Below are positions 25,128 to 32,898 of a DNA stretch of 32,898 nucleotides, piece after piece (the first letter of the stretch is position 1; every line of letters starts with the position of its first letter). A program made the translations under genes and the position numbers. Source of the DNA: Tannerellaceae bacterium (GTDB taxonomy: Bacteria; Bacteroidota; Bacteroidia; Bacteroidales; Tannerellaceae); NCBI GenBank assembly GCA_031269535.1, contig JAISZA010000033.1, positions 1-32,898 on the forward strand, written 5' to 3'. Under the pieces are notes generated by a model that saw only the letters and a program-made list of their open reading frames with translations, was not told the DNA's origin and did no database searches.

Positions 25128-26690
25128 TTATTTATATCTTCCCGTATCCCACCAGACACGTACATGCTGCCCATCTCCTTTTCCTCCGTTGAGAGCCGGA
25201 TTTTTTGCATTCTCAGCATTCGACTCCAGTTCTTTATTGACATACCTGAGTTTTTTGATAAATTCTCCGGCAGCTGCGTTGATCGACGGGTCGTCGCTAC
25301 GAACAACGGGAGTGAGCCTGGGGTAACCCGTACGTCTGACTTCAGCCCATCCTTCCGTTCCATTTGGGAATAAAGAAATCCATTTCTGCGTGATGATCTT
25401 TTCTAATTTGGTTTCGAAATCATCCGCCTCTTTCCACTGTACGTTTCCGGTACGGATATAGACCTCGTCGTTTGCTGTGGAATAAATATCCGGACTGACA
25501 TCCAATCTGGCTTCATTGAATGATGCACGAATCCCGTTCTCATAATTTGCCTGAGCGCTCCCTGCGTTTGTCCATCCCCTGACGGCAGCTTCCGCCTTCA
25601 GGAAACATACTTCCGAATAAGACATGATATCAAAGAGATAGGCCTGGGTGAACGAAGTCGGTTTAATATGCTCGGAATTCCAGGTAGGCGCCCATAACAA
25701 TCCCCACGGATTGGACGCCGAATTATAATCAGGAAGCTGGTCACTGGGCAGTCCGTTCGGGATTCCTTTAATATCAGGTGTCCCCTCCTGAATAGATTGC
25801 ACCGTGACTCCCCAGCGGCATTCCATCCGTGGGTCGGGAACGGTACTCCAGGTTTTCAATACTTTTTCCAGCGTAGCGCTCATCCGGAATTCGTTCCAGT
25901 TGGATATAACGAATAAGGGATGTCCGTCATTCACGGTTGCCGTGACTGTATAGGCTTTATCATCCATACTTCCCATTAATGCAGAAGCTAAGGCTGCTTC
26001 GCCTTCCTGCTTGGCTTTCTCCGGATCGGCAAAAGAGATACGCAAAGCAAAGCGTAACCGGAGCGAATTGCCGAACTTTATCCATTTCTCTACATTCCCC
26101 CCATAGTAGATATCCGATGCCCCGTACTTTTTCTGTTCAACAGCAAAGCCTTTGCTCAAGGCTGTTGTTGCCTCTTTCAGTTCATTCAGGATATCGTAAT
26201 AAATCTCTTTCTGTGCATCATATTTGGGTTTATCCATCCCTCTCCCGGCTTCACTATAAGGAATATCGCCGAAAATATCGGTTGTACGCGCCAGACTCAA
26301 TGCTGCGACAATCCTGGCTATATGATACATCTCTTCGTACTCGGGATAGGTCTCCGCCATGCTTTTAATATCCAGAATATCTTTCAGGACATACGTATAA
26401 TAGGGATTCCAGAAAGCCGATGTTACCCAACCGTCGTTATACTCATACCGGTCTGAATTAAAATAAGAAATGCTGTTGCTTATCCATTGACAATACAAAT
26501 TGGCAAACAGGTTTTCTCCTCGTTGATAATTGAATGCTTCGGAATTGATCGTTTCGCGTTGCATTTTAGGCAAAAGCAGAGCAGGATTTACCTCCGTAAT
26601 CGTATTCGGATTCTTATTCATTTCATCGAAATCACCTGTACACCCTGCCATAAGCATAAGCATTCCGTATAAAAACAATATCTTTTTCAT
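25128..26690 (-). CDS. SusD/RagB-family nutrient-binding outer-membrane lipoprotein (SusD-like_2 type)
   Basis: A 520-residue lipoprotein with signal MKKILFLYGMLMLMAGC (Cys17). The mature N-terminus GDFDEMNKNPNTITEVNPALLLP is characteristic of the SusD-like_2 subgroup. Other family features are NLYCQWISN, the helical segment IARIVAALSLARTTDIFGDIPYSEA, the repeated SNWNEFRMS region, SEVCFLKAEAAVRGW, and the C-terminal EKIITQKWISLFPNGTEGWAEVRRTGYPRL. It begins 13 bases after the susC stop and is followed within 5 bases by the first DUF4434 gene. It would form the surface lid for the neighbouring SusC. The ligand is unknown; this subgroup is not restricted to polysaccharide loci. Confidence 0.93.
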   Translation of the reverse strand: MKKILFLYGMLMLMAGCTGDFDEMNKNPNTITEVNPALLLPKMQRETINSEAFNYQRGENLFANLYCQWISNSISYFNSDRYEYNDGWVTSAFWNPYYTYVLKDILDIKSMAETYPEYEEMYHIARIVAALSLARTTDIFGDIPYSEAGRGMDKPKYDAQKEIYYDILNELKEATTALSKGFAVEQKKYGASDIYYGGNVEKWIKFGNSLRLRFALRISFADPEKAKQEGEAALASALMGSMDDKAYTVTATVNDGHPLFVISNWNEFRMSATLEKVLKTWSTVPDPRMECRWGVTVQSIQEGTPDIKGIPNGLPSDQLPDYNSASNPWGLLWAPTWNSEHIKPTSFTQAYLFDIMSYSEVCFLKAEAAVRGWTNAGSAQANYENGIRASFNEARLDVSPDIYSTANDEVYIRTGNVQWKEADDFETKLEKIITQKWISLFPNGTEGWAEVRRTGYPRLTPVVRSDDPSINAAAGEFIKKLRYVNKELESNAENAKNPALNGGKGDGQHVRVWWDTGRYK

Positions 26691-26703
26691 TTCCGTAATT
26701 TTT

Positions 26704-29700
26704 TTAGAATGTTAGACTGATATTAAAACCGATATTCCGGGTAGAAGGGAGCGAGTTTTGTTCAAACCCCTGCGCCCAGTCCGAACGGGTAGAAGCTCCT
26801 TCGGGGTCTGTTCCCGGAGTTTCTTTCAGGAAATAGAACAAATCTCTTCCCACCAGAGAAAGTCCTGCCTTTTTGATATACTTTGTTTTCTGCAACCATT
26901 GAGCAGGCAGCTGATACGCCAGAGACAGTTCTCTCAATTTCACATACGTGCCGCTATACAGGAATGTTTCGCCTATACCGGTTGCTGATCCTCCGACAGC
27001 CTGCCAATATTGCTGGGCGGTGATTTGTTTGGTATTCGCCTGCCCCGTTGAGGCTACAATTCCATCAACAACCATCCCATCCCGGCCCTCTAACGTACGG
27101 GCGCCGGTGCCCGAAGCTGATGCAATCGCATCGGTAACAGAAATAAGGTCGCCTCCATAACGGACATCAACCAGGGCATTCAGTATGAAATTTTTGTATT
27201 GTAAGCGGTTGGTAACCGAACCTGTCCACTTGGGAGATATATTCCCGATTGTTTCGTATTCGCTCGATTTAATCGGTATGCCGTTATCATCCACCAGTAT
27301 GTTCCCCTTATCGTCTTTCATAAAAACGCGGCTGCGGATATCGCCATACTTTCCTCCATCCTCAACCACAACTTCTCCGATGCGCATGGAACCTAATACA
27401 TGCCTGGGGATGGATTCATAGAGTTCGACACATTCGCTCCGGTTGCTGCCGTAATTCAGATTCAAATCCCATCTCAGCGTTTTAGTCTCCACCGGAGTCG
27501 TATTCAACATGATTTCCAAGCCTGAACTATTCATTTTTCCGGCATTGATATACCTGCTGACATATCCGCTGGAAGAAGGAACAGCTAAAGAGAGAATCTG
27601 ATTGATGGTATGGGAGCGGTACCAGGTAAAATCAAGACCGATTCTGTTCCGGAACATTCTGAAATCAAACCCGAATTCCACCGACGTGGTCTGTTCCGGC
27701 TTCAGGTCGTTGAATGATTTAACCGTACCTATATCTGCAAATCGTACATTGCCGTTGATCAATCCAAGCTCATACGAGGCCAGTGTCCGGTAGGGATCGG
27801 TATCATTACCGACCTGCGCCCAGGAGCCTCTCAGTTTCAGAAACGTCACCTGCGCAGGCAGGGAAAGCATATCCGAAAGAATCCCGCTCAGACTGACCGA
27901 TGGATAAAAATAAGACCGGTTCTGAGAGGGCAATGCCGACGACCAGTCGTTTCTCGCCGTGACGTCTAAGTATAAATAATTATTGTAGCCCAGCTGGAAA
28001 TTTCCCAATACAGAATGTATTTCCTTCTCCGTTGAATAATCGGAGGCATCTATGCTGGAGCCGTTTGACAGACGATTGAATCCATATAGAATCAGCGGGC
28101 CGGAGGACGCATTGATTCCGTCGGATTTCAGGTTCATCACAGCTGCACCGATATTGGATACAACCGAAAACGCATTCAGTGTCTTATTGATATTCAACAT
28201 GGCATCGGCATTGGTTTCTTTGATGTTCCCGATCGAACGGTAATAGTCCGGATTAATCAGATTGGAGCCTTTTAAACCATACGAGAAGTTATTATTCTGC
28301 ACATTATCCTGTCCGATTTTTGCCGTAACTCCCAACCAATCCGTAAACCGGTAGTTTGCGGTTAAAACAGCGATCAGGCGGTTTCGTTTCTGATTCGTCT
28401 CTTTTTTATCCGTAATATAATTGTATGGATTTATATATTCATTACTCGGGCCGCTCCAGTTCATCGGCACATCATCAATTGTCATATTGTCTTTCAGGTC
28501 TTCCGTGCGGATATTCGAGGGCATTTTGTTAAACATCTGCATCATACCATATTCTCCCAGGCCGACAGGGTTTAAAAGGGTTTGCGTGCTATAGGTAGCT
28601 TTCAGGTTGACCGTCAGCCGGCTGTACTTATAATTCGTATTCATATCAAAATACTGCCTTTCCACCGTATTGCCCACAGTTATGCCCTGATTCCTCGAAT
28701 CGGTAAAAGAGAAGCGGGAAGCCAGGTTTTTACCACCTCCTTCGATAGATACGGTATTGCTGGTATTAAAGCCGGTCCGGAAGAAGTCTTTTATCCTATT
28801 CTTTTGCGGAGTCATCGCATAATCGGCAACATCTTTTCCGTAAAAATGATTTCGCCAGTTCGGGATCATTTGCCCGGTCATCTCCGGGCCCCAGCTGTCT
28901 AAGGCAGATATACTGAACTCTCCGTTATTCCCCTGGCCATATACCCATTGGTAATCATATCCTCCATATATTTCACTCCAACTGAAGTTGCTGTTATAGG
29001 TGACACTCATCGGTTGTTCCTGACCGGCGCTTTTGGTAGTGATTACAATAACGCCGTTCTGTGCCCGCGAGCCATACAAAGCGGCTGCGTTAGGCCCTTT
29101 CAATACGGAGATACCGGCAATATCATCGGGGTTTATTTCAGAAGCTGTTCCCGCAGCGTCCGAGCCTCCCCATTGATAAAAATCGGCGGATGAATCATCC
29201 CTGATGGGAATACCATCTACCACCCATAAAGGCTGGTTATTTCCTGTCAATGAATTCATCCCCCGCATAATGACGCGCGTAGAGCCATTTATTCCGGTAG
29301 CCGACTGGCTGATTTGCACACCGGCCACTTTCCCTTGCAACATATTGGCTACGCTTTCCCTTTTTACATCCAGCAGGTTATCGGTTTTTACTTCCTGCAT
29401 GGCATATCCAAGGGCTTTTTTCTCTCTTTTCATCCCCAGGGCTGTAACGACCACTTCGTCTATTTCCGTAAAACGTTCCGGTAATATCACATTAATCTCA
29501 CGCTGGTTGCCAACGACTACTTCTTTCGTTGAATAACCGATGAGTGAAAATACCAAAACCGCATTGTCATCGGAAATACGAATCGTATAATTACCATTTA
29601 TGTCTGTTACAGCTCCCTGTGTTGTTCCTTTAATAACCACATTAACACCCGGCAGAGGAAAGCCTCCCTCATCTGCGACACTCCCTTTTACTGTTTTTTC

Positions 29701-29838
29701 CTGTAAAACAGCTATGGGATTGTTGCTTTCAGCTTTTAATCCGCGGATATCAACATACATGGCGCCAACAATAAATAATGCCGTCAGCCAATACCGGCTA
29801 AGCAGCAGTGTTCTTTTGTATTCCTTTCTAAGGTCCAT
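26704..29838 (-). CDS. SusC/RagA-family TonB-dependent outer-membrane transporter (no STN domain)
   Basis: A 1044-residue TonB-linked outer-membrane protein. After the signal segment (about 12-36) comes a carboxypeptidase-regulatory-like domain (about 48-120; KGSVADEGGFPLPGVNVVIK, TDINGNYTI). The plug follows (from about 125; EVVVTALGMKREKKALGYA, VANMLQGKVAGVQI, PLWVVDGIPI, LYGSRAQNGVIVITTK), and then the barrel ending in RNIGFNISLTF. It has no STN domain, in contrast to the SusC at 7893, which agrees with the absence of a sigma/anti-sigma pair here and with control by the ROK regulator or another system. It starts 76 bases after the epimerase stop. Confidence 0.94.
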   Translation of the reverse strand: MDLRKEYKRTLLLSRYWLTALFIVGAMYVDIRGLKAESNNPIAVLQEKTVKGSVADEGGFPLPGVNVVIKGTTQGAVTDINGNYTIRISDDNAVLVFSLIGYSTKEVVVGNQREINVILPERFTEIDEVVVTALGMKREKKALGYAMQEVKTDNLLDVKRESVANMLQGKVAGVQISQSATGINGSTRVIMRGMNSLTGNNQPLWVVDGIPIRDDSSADFYQWGGSDAAGTASEINPDDIAGISVLKGPNAAALYGSRAQNGVIVITTKSAGQEQPMSVTYNSNFSWSEIYGGYDYQWVYGQGNNGEFSISALDSWGPEMTGQMIPNWRNHFYGKDVADYAMTPQKNRIKDFFRTGFNTSNTVSIEGGGKNLASRFSFTDSRNQGITVGNTVERQYFDMNTNYKYSRLTVNLKATYSTQTLLNPVGLGEYGMMQMFNKMPSNIRTEDLKDNMTIDDVPMNWSGPSNEYINPYNYITDKKETNQKRNRLIAVLTANYRFTDWLGVTAKIGQDNVQNNNFSYGLKGSNLINPDYYRSIGNIKETNADAMLNINKTLNAFSVVSNIGAAVMNLKSDGINASSGPLILYGFNRLSNGSSIDASDYSTEKEIHSVLGNFQLGYNNYLYLDVTARNDWSSALPSQNRSYFYPSVSLSGILSDMLSLPAQVTFLKLRGSWAQVGNDTDPYRTLASYELGLINGNVRFADIGTVKSFNDLKPEQTTSVEFGFDFRMFRNRIGLDFTWYRSHTINQILSLAVPSSSGYVSRYINAGKMNSSGLEIMLNTTPVETKTLRWDLNLNYGSNRSECVELYESIPRHVLGSMRIGEVVVEDGGKYGDIRSRVFMKDDKGNILVDDNGIPIKSSEYETIGNISPKWTGSVTNRLQYKNFILNALVDVRYGGDLISVTDAIASASGTGARTLEGRDGMVVDGIVASTGQANTKQITAQQYWQAVGGSATGIGETFLYSGTYVKLRELSLAYQLPAQWLQKTKYIKKAGLSLVGRDLFYFLKETPGTDPEGASTRSDWAQGFEQNSLPSTRNIGFNISLTF

Positions 29839-29914
29839 AATTAAACAATTTGTTTGATAAGTAATTTATAATTGATACACTAATAATGAACTTGGTTATA
29901 ATCATTCAAAGATT

Positions 29915-31081
29915 TTAATCATCACATTTCTCTAATAGTTTCCAGCACTGATACAAAGCTCTCGGCACATGGAAACAGCCTTTCCATTTTCCTCCTTTCA
30001 AAGGGAGCAAGACCTCTCCCTGCCTGTTGAGATAACCAAACCATTCCGGATATTCCGGGTCTTTGAAATGCGACCAGGTATAATGATGTAATTTCTCAAA
30101 CCACTCCAGGCATTGCCGGTTTCCTGTGCACCGATATCCTTTCAGCATACCGATCAAAGCCTCTGCATGAACCCACCATAATTTCTGATCCCACTCCAAT
30201 TGCTGAGGAGGATAGCCACAACGATCCAGATAATAAAAAATACCTCCATACTTTTCGTCCCATCCATAATTAATCATCTTCAATGAGATATCAACCGATT
30301 TCTCTATCAATTCCGGACGGTTCAGGCGTAGCCCCAGATCCATAATAAACCACATGGCCTCAATGGCATGCCCGGGATTGAGCAGACGGCCTTCAAACGA
30401 ATCGGAGAGTTGCCCGTCTTTCGTTACATTCTCGACGATCAACCCGATTTCCGGGCGCCAGAAAACATCCAGTATTTCGTGTAAACAGGTTTCAATAGTA
30501 CGGTCTAATACTTCTTTATTCAGCAAGGGCTCGATATCCAGCGAGAGATTGCACAGGATCATGGGCAGGGCAAAGTTCTTCAGATCGCGTGTCCCCGGAA
30601 TCGCTTTATTCCATTGCGCTTTGGGGTTTCCAAACCGGAGAAGAATCGCATCGTATGTTTTCCTTGCCACATCGGCATAGACCGGATTCCCTGTTGCTAT
30701 GCTCAACTGCCCGAATGCCATGGCCGCAAACGTATATGAAAAGATATTGTATGGCGCAATCAAAGGCTTGCCTTCCCGATTTAATGAGAAAAACCAGTTA
30801 TAGCAACCATCATGCCCATACGTATTCAGGAACTCAGCGCCCTGAATGGCACAATCCAACCATTCCTTCCGCTTCTCTACCTGATTATATAGGTATGCAA
30901 AAAACCAGACCTGACGTCCTTGTAACCAGATAAATTTATCTGTATCAAACACGGTTCCATCCCGGTTCAGACAAGTAAAATAACCTCCATACTGCGTATC
31001 CTGCGATTTGTCTAACCAGAAAGGGATAACCTGATGGAGTAATTCACTTCTATAGACTTCCGCTAACTTTGCACTGTTCAT
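29915..31081 (-). CDS. AGE-family sugar 2-epimerase (N-acylglucosamine 2-epimerase-like)
   Basis: A 388-residue cytoplasmic (alpha/alpha)6-barrel enzyme without a signal peptide. The family active-site set is visible: Arg56 in WLQGRQVW, His238 and Glu241 in LNPGHAIEA, His305 and Glu307 in WWVHAEA, and His371 in CFHVPRALYQCW. AGE enzymes interconvert the C2 epimers of hexoses or N-acetylhexosamines (GlcNAc/ManNAc), while relatives act on cellobiose, mannose or mannosyl-glucose. The sequence reads most like the GlcNAc 2-epimerase (renin-binding-protein) branch, but I cannot exclude a mannose or disaccharide epimerase. It lies between the ROK regulator and susC, with its own -7 box. It would act on the sugar delivered by the MFS porter. 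Confidence 0.88.
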   Translation of the reverse strand: MNSAKLAEVYRSELLHQVIPFWLDKSQDTQYGGYFTCLNRDGTVFDTDKFIWLQGRQVWFFAYLYNQVEKRKEWLDCAIQGAEFLNTYGHDGCYNWFFSLNREGKPLIAPYNIFSYTFAAMAFGQLSIATGNPVYADVARKTYDAILLRFGNPKAQWNKAIPGTRDLKNFALPMILCNLSLDIEPLLNKEVLDRTIETCLHEILDVFWRPEIGLIVENVTKDGQLSDSFEGRLLNPGHAIEAMWFIMDLGLRLNRPELIEKSVDISLKMINYGWDEKYGGIFYYLDRCGYPPQQLEWDQKLWWVHAEALIGMLKGYRCTGNRQCLEWFEKLHHYTWSHFKDPEYPEWFGYLNRQGEVLLPLKGGKWKGCFHVPRALYQCWKLLEKCDD

Positions 31082-31099
31082 AGATTTTCATGATATATT

Positions 31100-31109
31100 A
31101 TTAAATATT
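31100..31109. promoter_or_regulatory. Downstream copy of 10-mer ATTAAATATT
   Basis: An exact second copy of a 10-mer present upstream of the epimerase promoter box (31165-31174), 65 bp away in the same orientation. The pair brackets the start of transcription and is a candidate twin operator for the ROK regulator. A/T-richness makes chance recurrence possible. Confidence 0.3.
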
Positions 31110-31156
31110 CAGTTTGCTTTATGGCAATCAATCCCGCTTTGTTTGAATTACCACCG

Positions 31157-31164
31157 CAAAGATA
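31157..31164 (-). promoter_or_regulatory. -7 element of the epimerase-SusCD operon
   Basis: Reads TATCTTTG on the minus strand, a full TAnnTTTG match, 75 bases upstream of the epimerase ATG. It probably drives the epimerase and the downstream susC-susD-DUF4434 genes, since no stronger box is seen before susC. Confidence 0.6.
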
Positions 31165-31179
31165 ATTAAATATTTTAAT
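31165..31179. promoter_or_regulatory. Inverted repeat ATTAAA-TAT-TTTAAT, candidate ROK operator
   Basis: A perfect 6-bp-arm inverted repeat directly adjoining the upstream side of the -7 box, so a bound protein would cover the promoter spacer. It contains the ATTAAATATT 10-mer that recurs at 31100. A/T-rich palindromes of this type are typical operators of NagC/XylR-like ROK repressors, and a ROK gene is immediately upstream. Confidence 0.4.
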
Positions 31180-31209
31180 AATACGAGGTGATGTATAGCT
31201 ATTTTTTTA

Positions 31210-31230
31210 ATAAAAACTTGTTGTTTTTAT
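31210..31230 (-). terminator. A/T-rich hairpin after the ROK gene, weak terminator candidate
   Basis: ATAAAAAC (31210-31217) and GTTTTTAT (31223-31230) form an 8-bp perfect stem eight bases beyond the ROK stop, followed on the minus strand by an A/T run. The stem has only one G-C pair, so termination would be inefficient and read-through into the epimerase is likely. Confidence 0.35.
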
Positions 31231-31237
31231 CCGATGC

Positions 31238-32443
31238 TTAAAGAAGCCCCAGTATTTTACTACGAGAAAGTAAACATGCACCTATCAATCCGGCGCGTTC
31301 GCCTAATTTGGAAATGACTAAGTCGGTATCTTGATTGACTAAGTTCAATGAATATTTTTTCATAGCGCTCTTTATGGGCAGGCGGATATAATCCTGTGTG
31401 CGCGAAAGCGGGCCTCCGATTATGACAAGCTCGGGGTTGAAGATATTAATCATTCCGGCAAGCCATCTTCCCAGGTTAAGTCCCATATACTCCACAATCT
31501 CGATAGCGAGTACATCTTCTTTCAAGACAGCATCCACAAATTCGGAGAGTGAAACCTCCCCTTTCTCGACAATCAGTTCGGAGAGAATGGTCGTACTGCC
31601 CTGTCTGCAACGTTCCACCAGCAGGCGCTGCATAGCAAACCCGGAGGCTTCGGTTTCAATACATCCTTTCTTCCCACATCCGCAAATCACTTCATTGTCA
31701 AACGCACAGATATGCCCGAACTCACCGGAATAACCGGATTTACCATAATACAATTTTCCGTCCAGAATCAATCCGGCTCCCAATCCCCAATTCAAATTGA
31801 CAAAAAGTATATGTTTTTCGCCTTTAACTATTCCGGCCATATATTCCCCATACGCCATGGCGCGTGAATCGTTCTCCAGCGTTATCGGGACACCGGTCTT
31901 TTCTTCAATGATCTGAGAGAGGGGACGTTCGCCGAAGTAAAAGAAGCTATGCGAATAGCCCGAAGAAGTGCTAATACGACCGCTGAGACTGACGCCTGCC
32001 TGAAGAATCTTTTCCCTGGCTACCGGAAGGTTATCAATATATTCATTGATAATTGCGCAAAGGCTGTCTAAAGATTCCTGCGTATTCGCCAGTACATAAT
32101 CGGCGCTGTAGTCTTCATCTAATTTCCTGCCGTTGAAATCAATTGTGCCAAGCATCACCTTTTTCCGGCTCACATCTACCCCTACAAAATAACCAGCTTC
32201 AGGATTTATACCATACACATTGGGGCGTCGCCCTCCATTGGAGTTCTGCTTGCCGAAATCGGAGACAAATCCTTCTTCAAGTAAATCAATCACCAGCTTG
32301 GTTACTGTAGGAACACTCATTTCGATCTCTTTGCTGATATCAGCAATAGACGATTCTCCTGCAAGAATCAGATATTGAATGATTTTCTTTTTCAATATCG
32401 TATTCTTACTGCTCTTATCCGATAATAAAAAACTTGCTCTCAT
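31238..32443 (-). CDS. ROK-family transcriptional regulator (NagC/XylR-like)
   Basis: A 401-residue protein with an N-terminal winged HTH (IIQYLILAGESSIADISKEIEMSVPTVTKLV, given here as a region at about residues 20-52) and a ROK sugar-binding domain starting near GYFVGVDVSRKK. The ROK domain carries the zinc motif CGCGKKGCIE with GEFGHI upstream, ENDSRAMAYGE, and NWGLGAGLI. The start at 32443 (MRASFLLSDK) is preferred over an ATG 18 codons upstream because a TAAATTTG -7 box falls inside the longer version's first codons. ROK regulators usually repress sugar genes until their sugar ligand binds. The gene precedes the AGE epimerase on the same strand, so it probably controls this locus and possibly itself. 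Confidence 0.9.
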   Translation of the reverse strand: MRASFLLSDKSSKNTILKKKIIQYLILAGESSIADISKEIEMSVPTVTKLVIDLLEEGFVSDFGKQNSNGGRRPNVYGINPEAGYFVGVDVSRKKVMLGTIDFNGRKLDEDYSADYVLANTQESLDSLCAIINEYIDNLPVAREKILQAGVSLSGRISTSSGYSHSFFYFGERPLSQIIEEKTGVPITLENDSRAMAYGEYMAGIVKGEKHILFVNLNWGLGAGLILDGKLYYGKSGYSGEFGHICAFDNEVICGCGKKGCIETEASGFAMQRLLVERCRQGSTTILSELIVEKGEVSLSEFVDAVLKEDVLAIEIVEYMGLNLGRWLAGMINIFNPELVIIGGPLSRTQDYIRLPIKSAMKKYSLNLVNQDTDLVISKLGERAGLIGACLLSRSKILGLL

Positions 32444-32484
32444 GGTGCGCCAAGATTGATAAAATAATTTAATAAATCCAATGA

Positions 32485-32492
32485 CAAATTTA
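32485..32492 (-). promoter_or_regulatory. -7 element upstream of the ROK gene
   Basis: Reads TAAATTTG on the minus strand, matching TAnnTTTG, 41 bases upstream of the preferred ROK start. This position argues against the longer start at 32497. Confidence 0.45.
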
Positions 32493-32569
32493 AACATTTT
32501 TTTTTATCCGCCACAGTCTTCCCCCAAACAGGGTGAATTTCCCTTTTCCCGTATGTTTAGCCATGCAAG

Positions 32570-32602
32570 TGGCACAGTTGTGCCAACCCGGTGGCACAAC
32601 TT
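32570..32602. promoter_or_regulatory. Three-arm inverted repeat (TGGCACA motifs) between the regulator genes
   Basis: TGGCACAGTTGTGCCA (32570-32585) is a 16-bp palindrome. Its right half plus two bases, AGTTGTGCCA (32576-32585), also pairs perfectly with TGGCACAACT (32592-32601). The middle arm can therefore fold with either neighbour. It lies downstream of the AraC-type gene and upstream of the ROK promoter. There is no T-run on the minus strand, so it is not an obvious terminator; it could be an operator cluster. Confidence 0.4.
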
Positions 32603-32617
32603 ATTTCTTTCGACCTA

Positions 32618-32898
32618 TTATTCTCCCTCCATCAAATTGCTTGGCGCCATATTAAACCGTTTGGTAAAACAACGGGTAAAATATTTCGGGTCGTTGAATC
32701 CTACCTCATAAGCAATCTCTGAGATATTCATATTCCGGGTAACTTTGTTCTTCTCTATCAGTTTGCGGGCAATGTTCAGCCTGTAGTTCCGGATAAATTG
32801 CCCGGTAGATTGTCCTGTCAGTGTTTGCAGTTTCTTGTTGAGCAGGCTTTTACTTACGCCCATCGCATCTATAAAATCGCCCGATTCATAAGAAGAGT
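32618..32898 (-). CDS. AraC-type DNA-binding domain, C-terminal end of a regulator cut by the window edge
   Basis: About 92 codons are visible and the frame is open to the right edge, so the internal ATG at 32863 is not the true start. The visible part is an AraC/XylS-type double HTH: helix 1 region MGVSKSLLNKKLQTLTGQS, the connector QFIRNYRLNIARKLI, and the second HTH ISEIAYEVGFNDPKYFTRCF followed by FNMAPS. The spelling is close to the C-terminal domain of hybrid two-component regulators that control Bacteroidales glycan loci, but a plain AraC regulator is equally possible without the upstream sequence. It shares the strand of the ROK gene and ends 175 bases before it. Confidence 0.85.
   Translation of the reverse strand, partial: SSYESGDFIDAMGVSKSLLNKKLQTLTGQSTGQFIRNYRLNIARKLIEKNKVTRNMNISEIAYEVGFNDPKYFTRCFTKRFNMAPSNLMEGE

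Noticed and set aside
25124-25363. 80-codon extension of DUF4434 protein A into susD
   Set aside because: It overlaps susD out of frame and would bury the twin-arginine signal.
22142-32443. Sialic acid (nan-type) catabolic locus
   Set aside because: An AGE epimerase, an MFS porter and a ROK protein are reminiscent of nan loci, but no sialidase and no neuraminate lyase is present in the window.
32618-32863. Complete small 81-residue AraC-like protein
   Set aside because: The frame continues upstream without a stop to the window edge and the residues before the internal ATG extend the first HTH, so it is the tail of a larger protein.

Overview
The window looks like chromosomal DNA from a gut-type Bacteroidales, with a Parabacteroides/Bacteroides-like gene set. 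The evidence is a single-chain SecDF, two SusC/SusD pairs, an ECF-sigma/FecR cassette, Tat-type and lipoprotein signals, a histidine-utilisation operon that includes glutamate formimidoyltransferase and cyclodeaminase, and several upstream boxes matching the Bacteroidetes -7 element TAnnTTTG. The genus is an inference.

Layout. (1) 1-1404, minus: a nickel/cobalt-type permease translationally coupled to larE (cut by the left edge), which together suggest nickel-pincer cofactor supply. (2) 1405-1973: a non-coding divergent region holding a 104-bp near-perfect palindrome made of four 22-bp units. (3) 1974-5942, plus: a Tat-exported NIPSNAP-domain protein, then secDF with a clear intrinsic terminator. 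(4) 6153-13903, plus: ECF sigma factor, FecR anti-sigma factor, SusC with an STN domain, SusD, and a secreted metallo-beta-lactamase-fold hydrolase. This is a cell-surface-signalling uptake locus with no recognisable glycoside hydrolase. (5) 14123-20390, plus: a tight GC-rich hut operon (hutU, glutamate formimidoyltransferase, hutI, formimidoyl-THF cyclodeaminase, hutH) that takes histidine to glutamate and passes the one-carbon unit to folate. (6) 20391-20718: an array of about seven 41-42-bp GC-rich tandem repeats, each with two small inverted repeats, lying between convergent operons. (7) 20748-32443, minus: in transcription order, a ROK-family regulator, an AGE-family sugar 2-epimerase, SusC, SusD (SusD-like_2 type), a DUF4434 protein, a metallophosphoesterase, a second DUF4434 protein and a sugar-porter MFS transporter. 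(8) 32618-32898, minus: the C-terminal AraC-type DNA-binding domain of a regulator cut by the right edge, possibly a hybrid two-component system.

The best candidate for an undescribed system is region 7. It is a PUL-like locus whose only candidate surface or periplasmic enzymes are two divergent, Tat/lipoprotein-exported DUF4434 proteins and a phosphoesterase. The two DUF4434 proteins share acidic motifs (GWYxxxE, QD, WxxxE) placed like the catalytic residues of TIM-barrel glycosidases. The path I infer is capture by SusCD, cleavage and possibly dephosphorylation outside the cytoplasm, import by the MFS porter, and epimerisation by the AGE enzyme, under ROK control. The ROK regulator may act through a repeated 10-mer around the epimerase promoter. 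All calls were made by reading the sequence; no database search was run.
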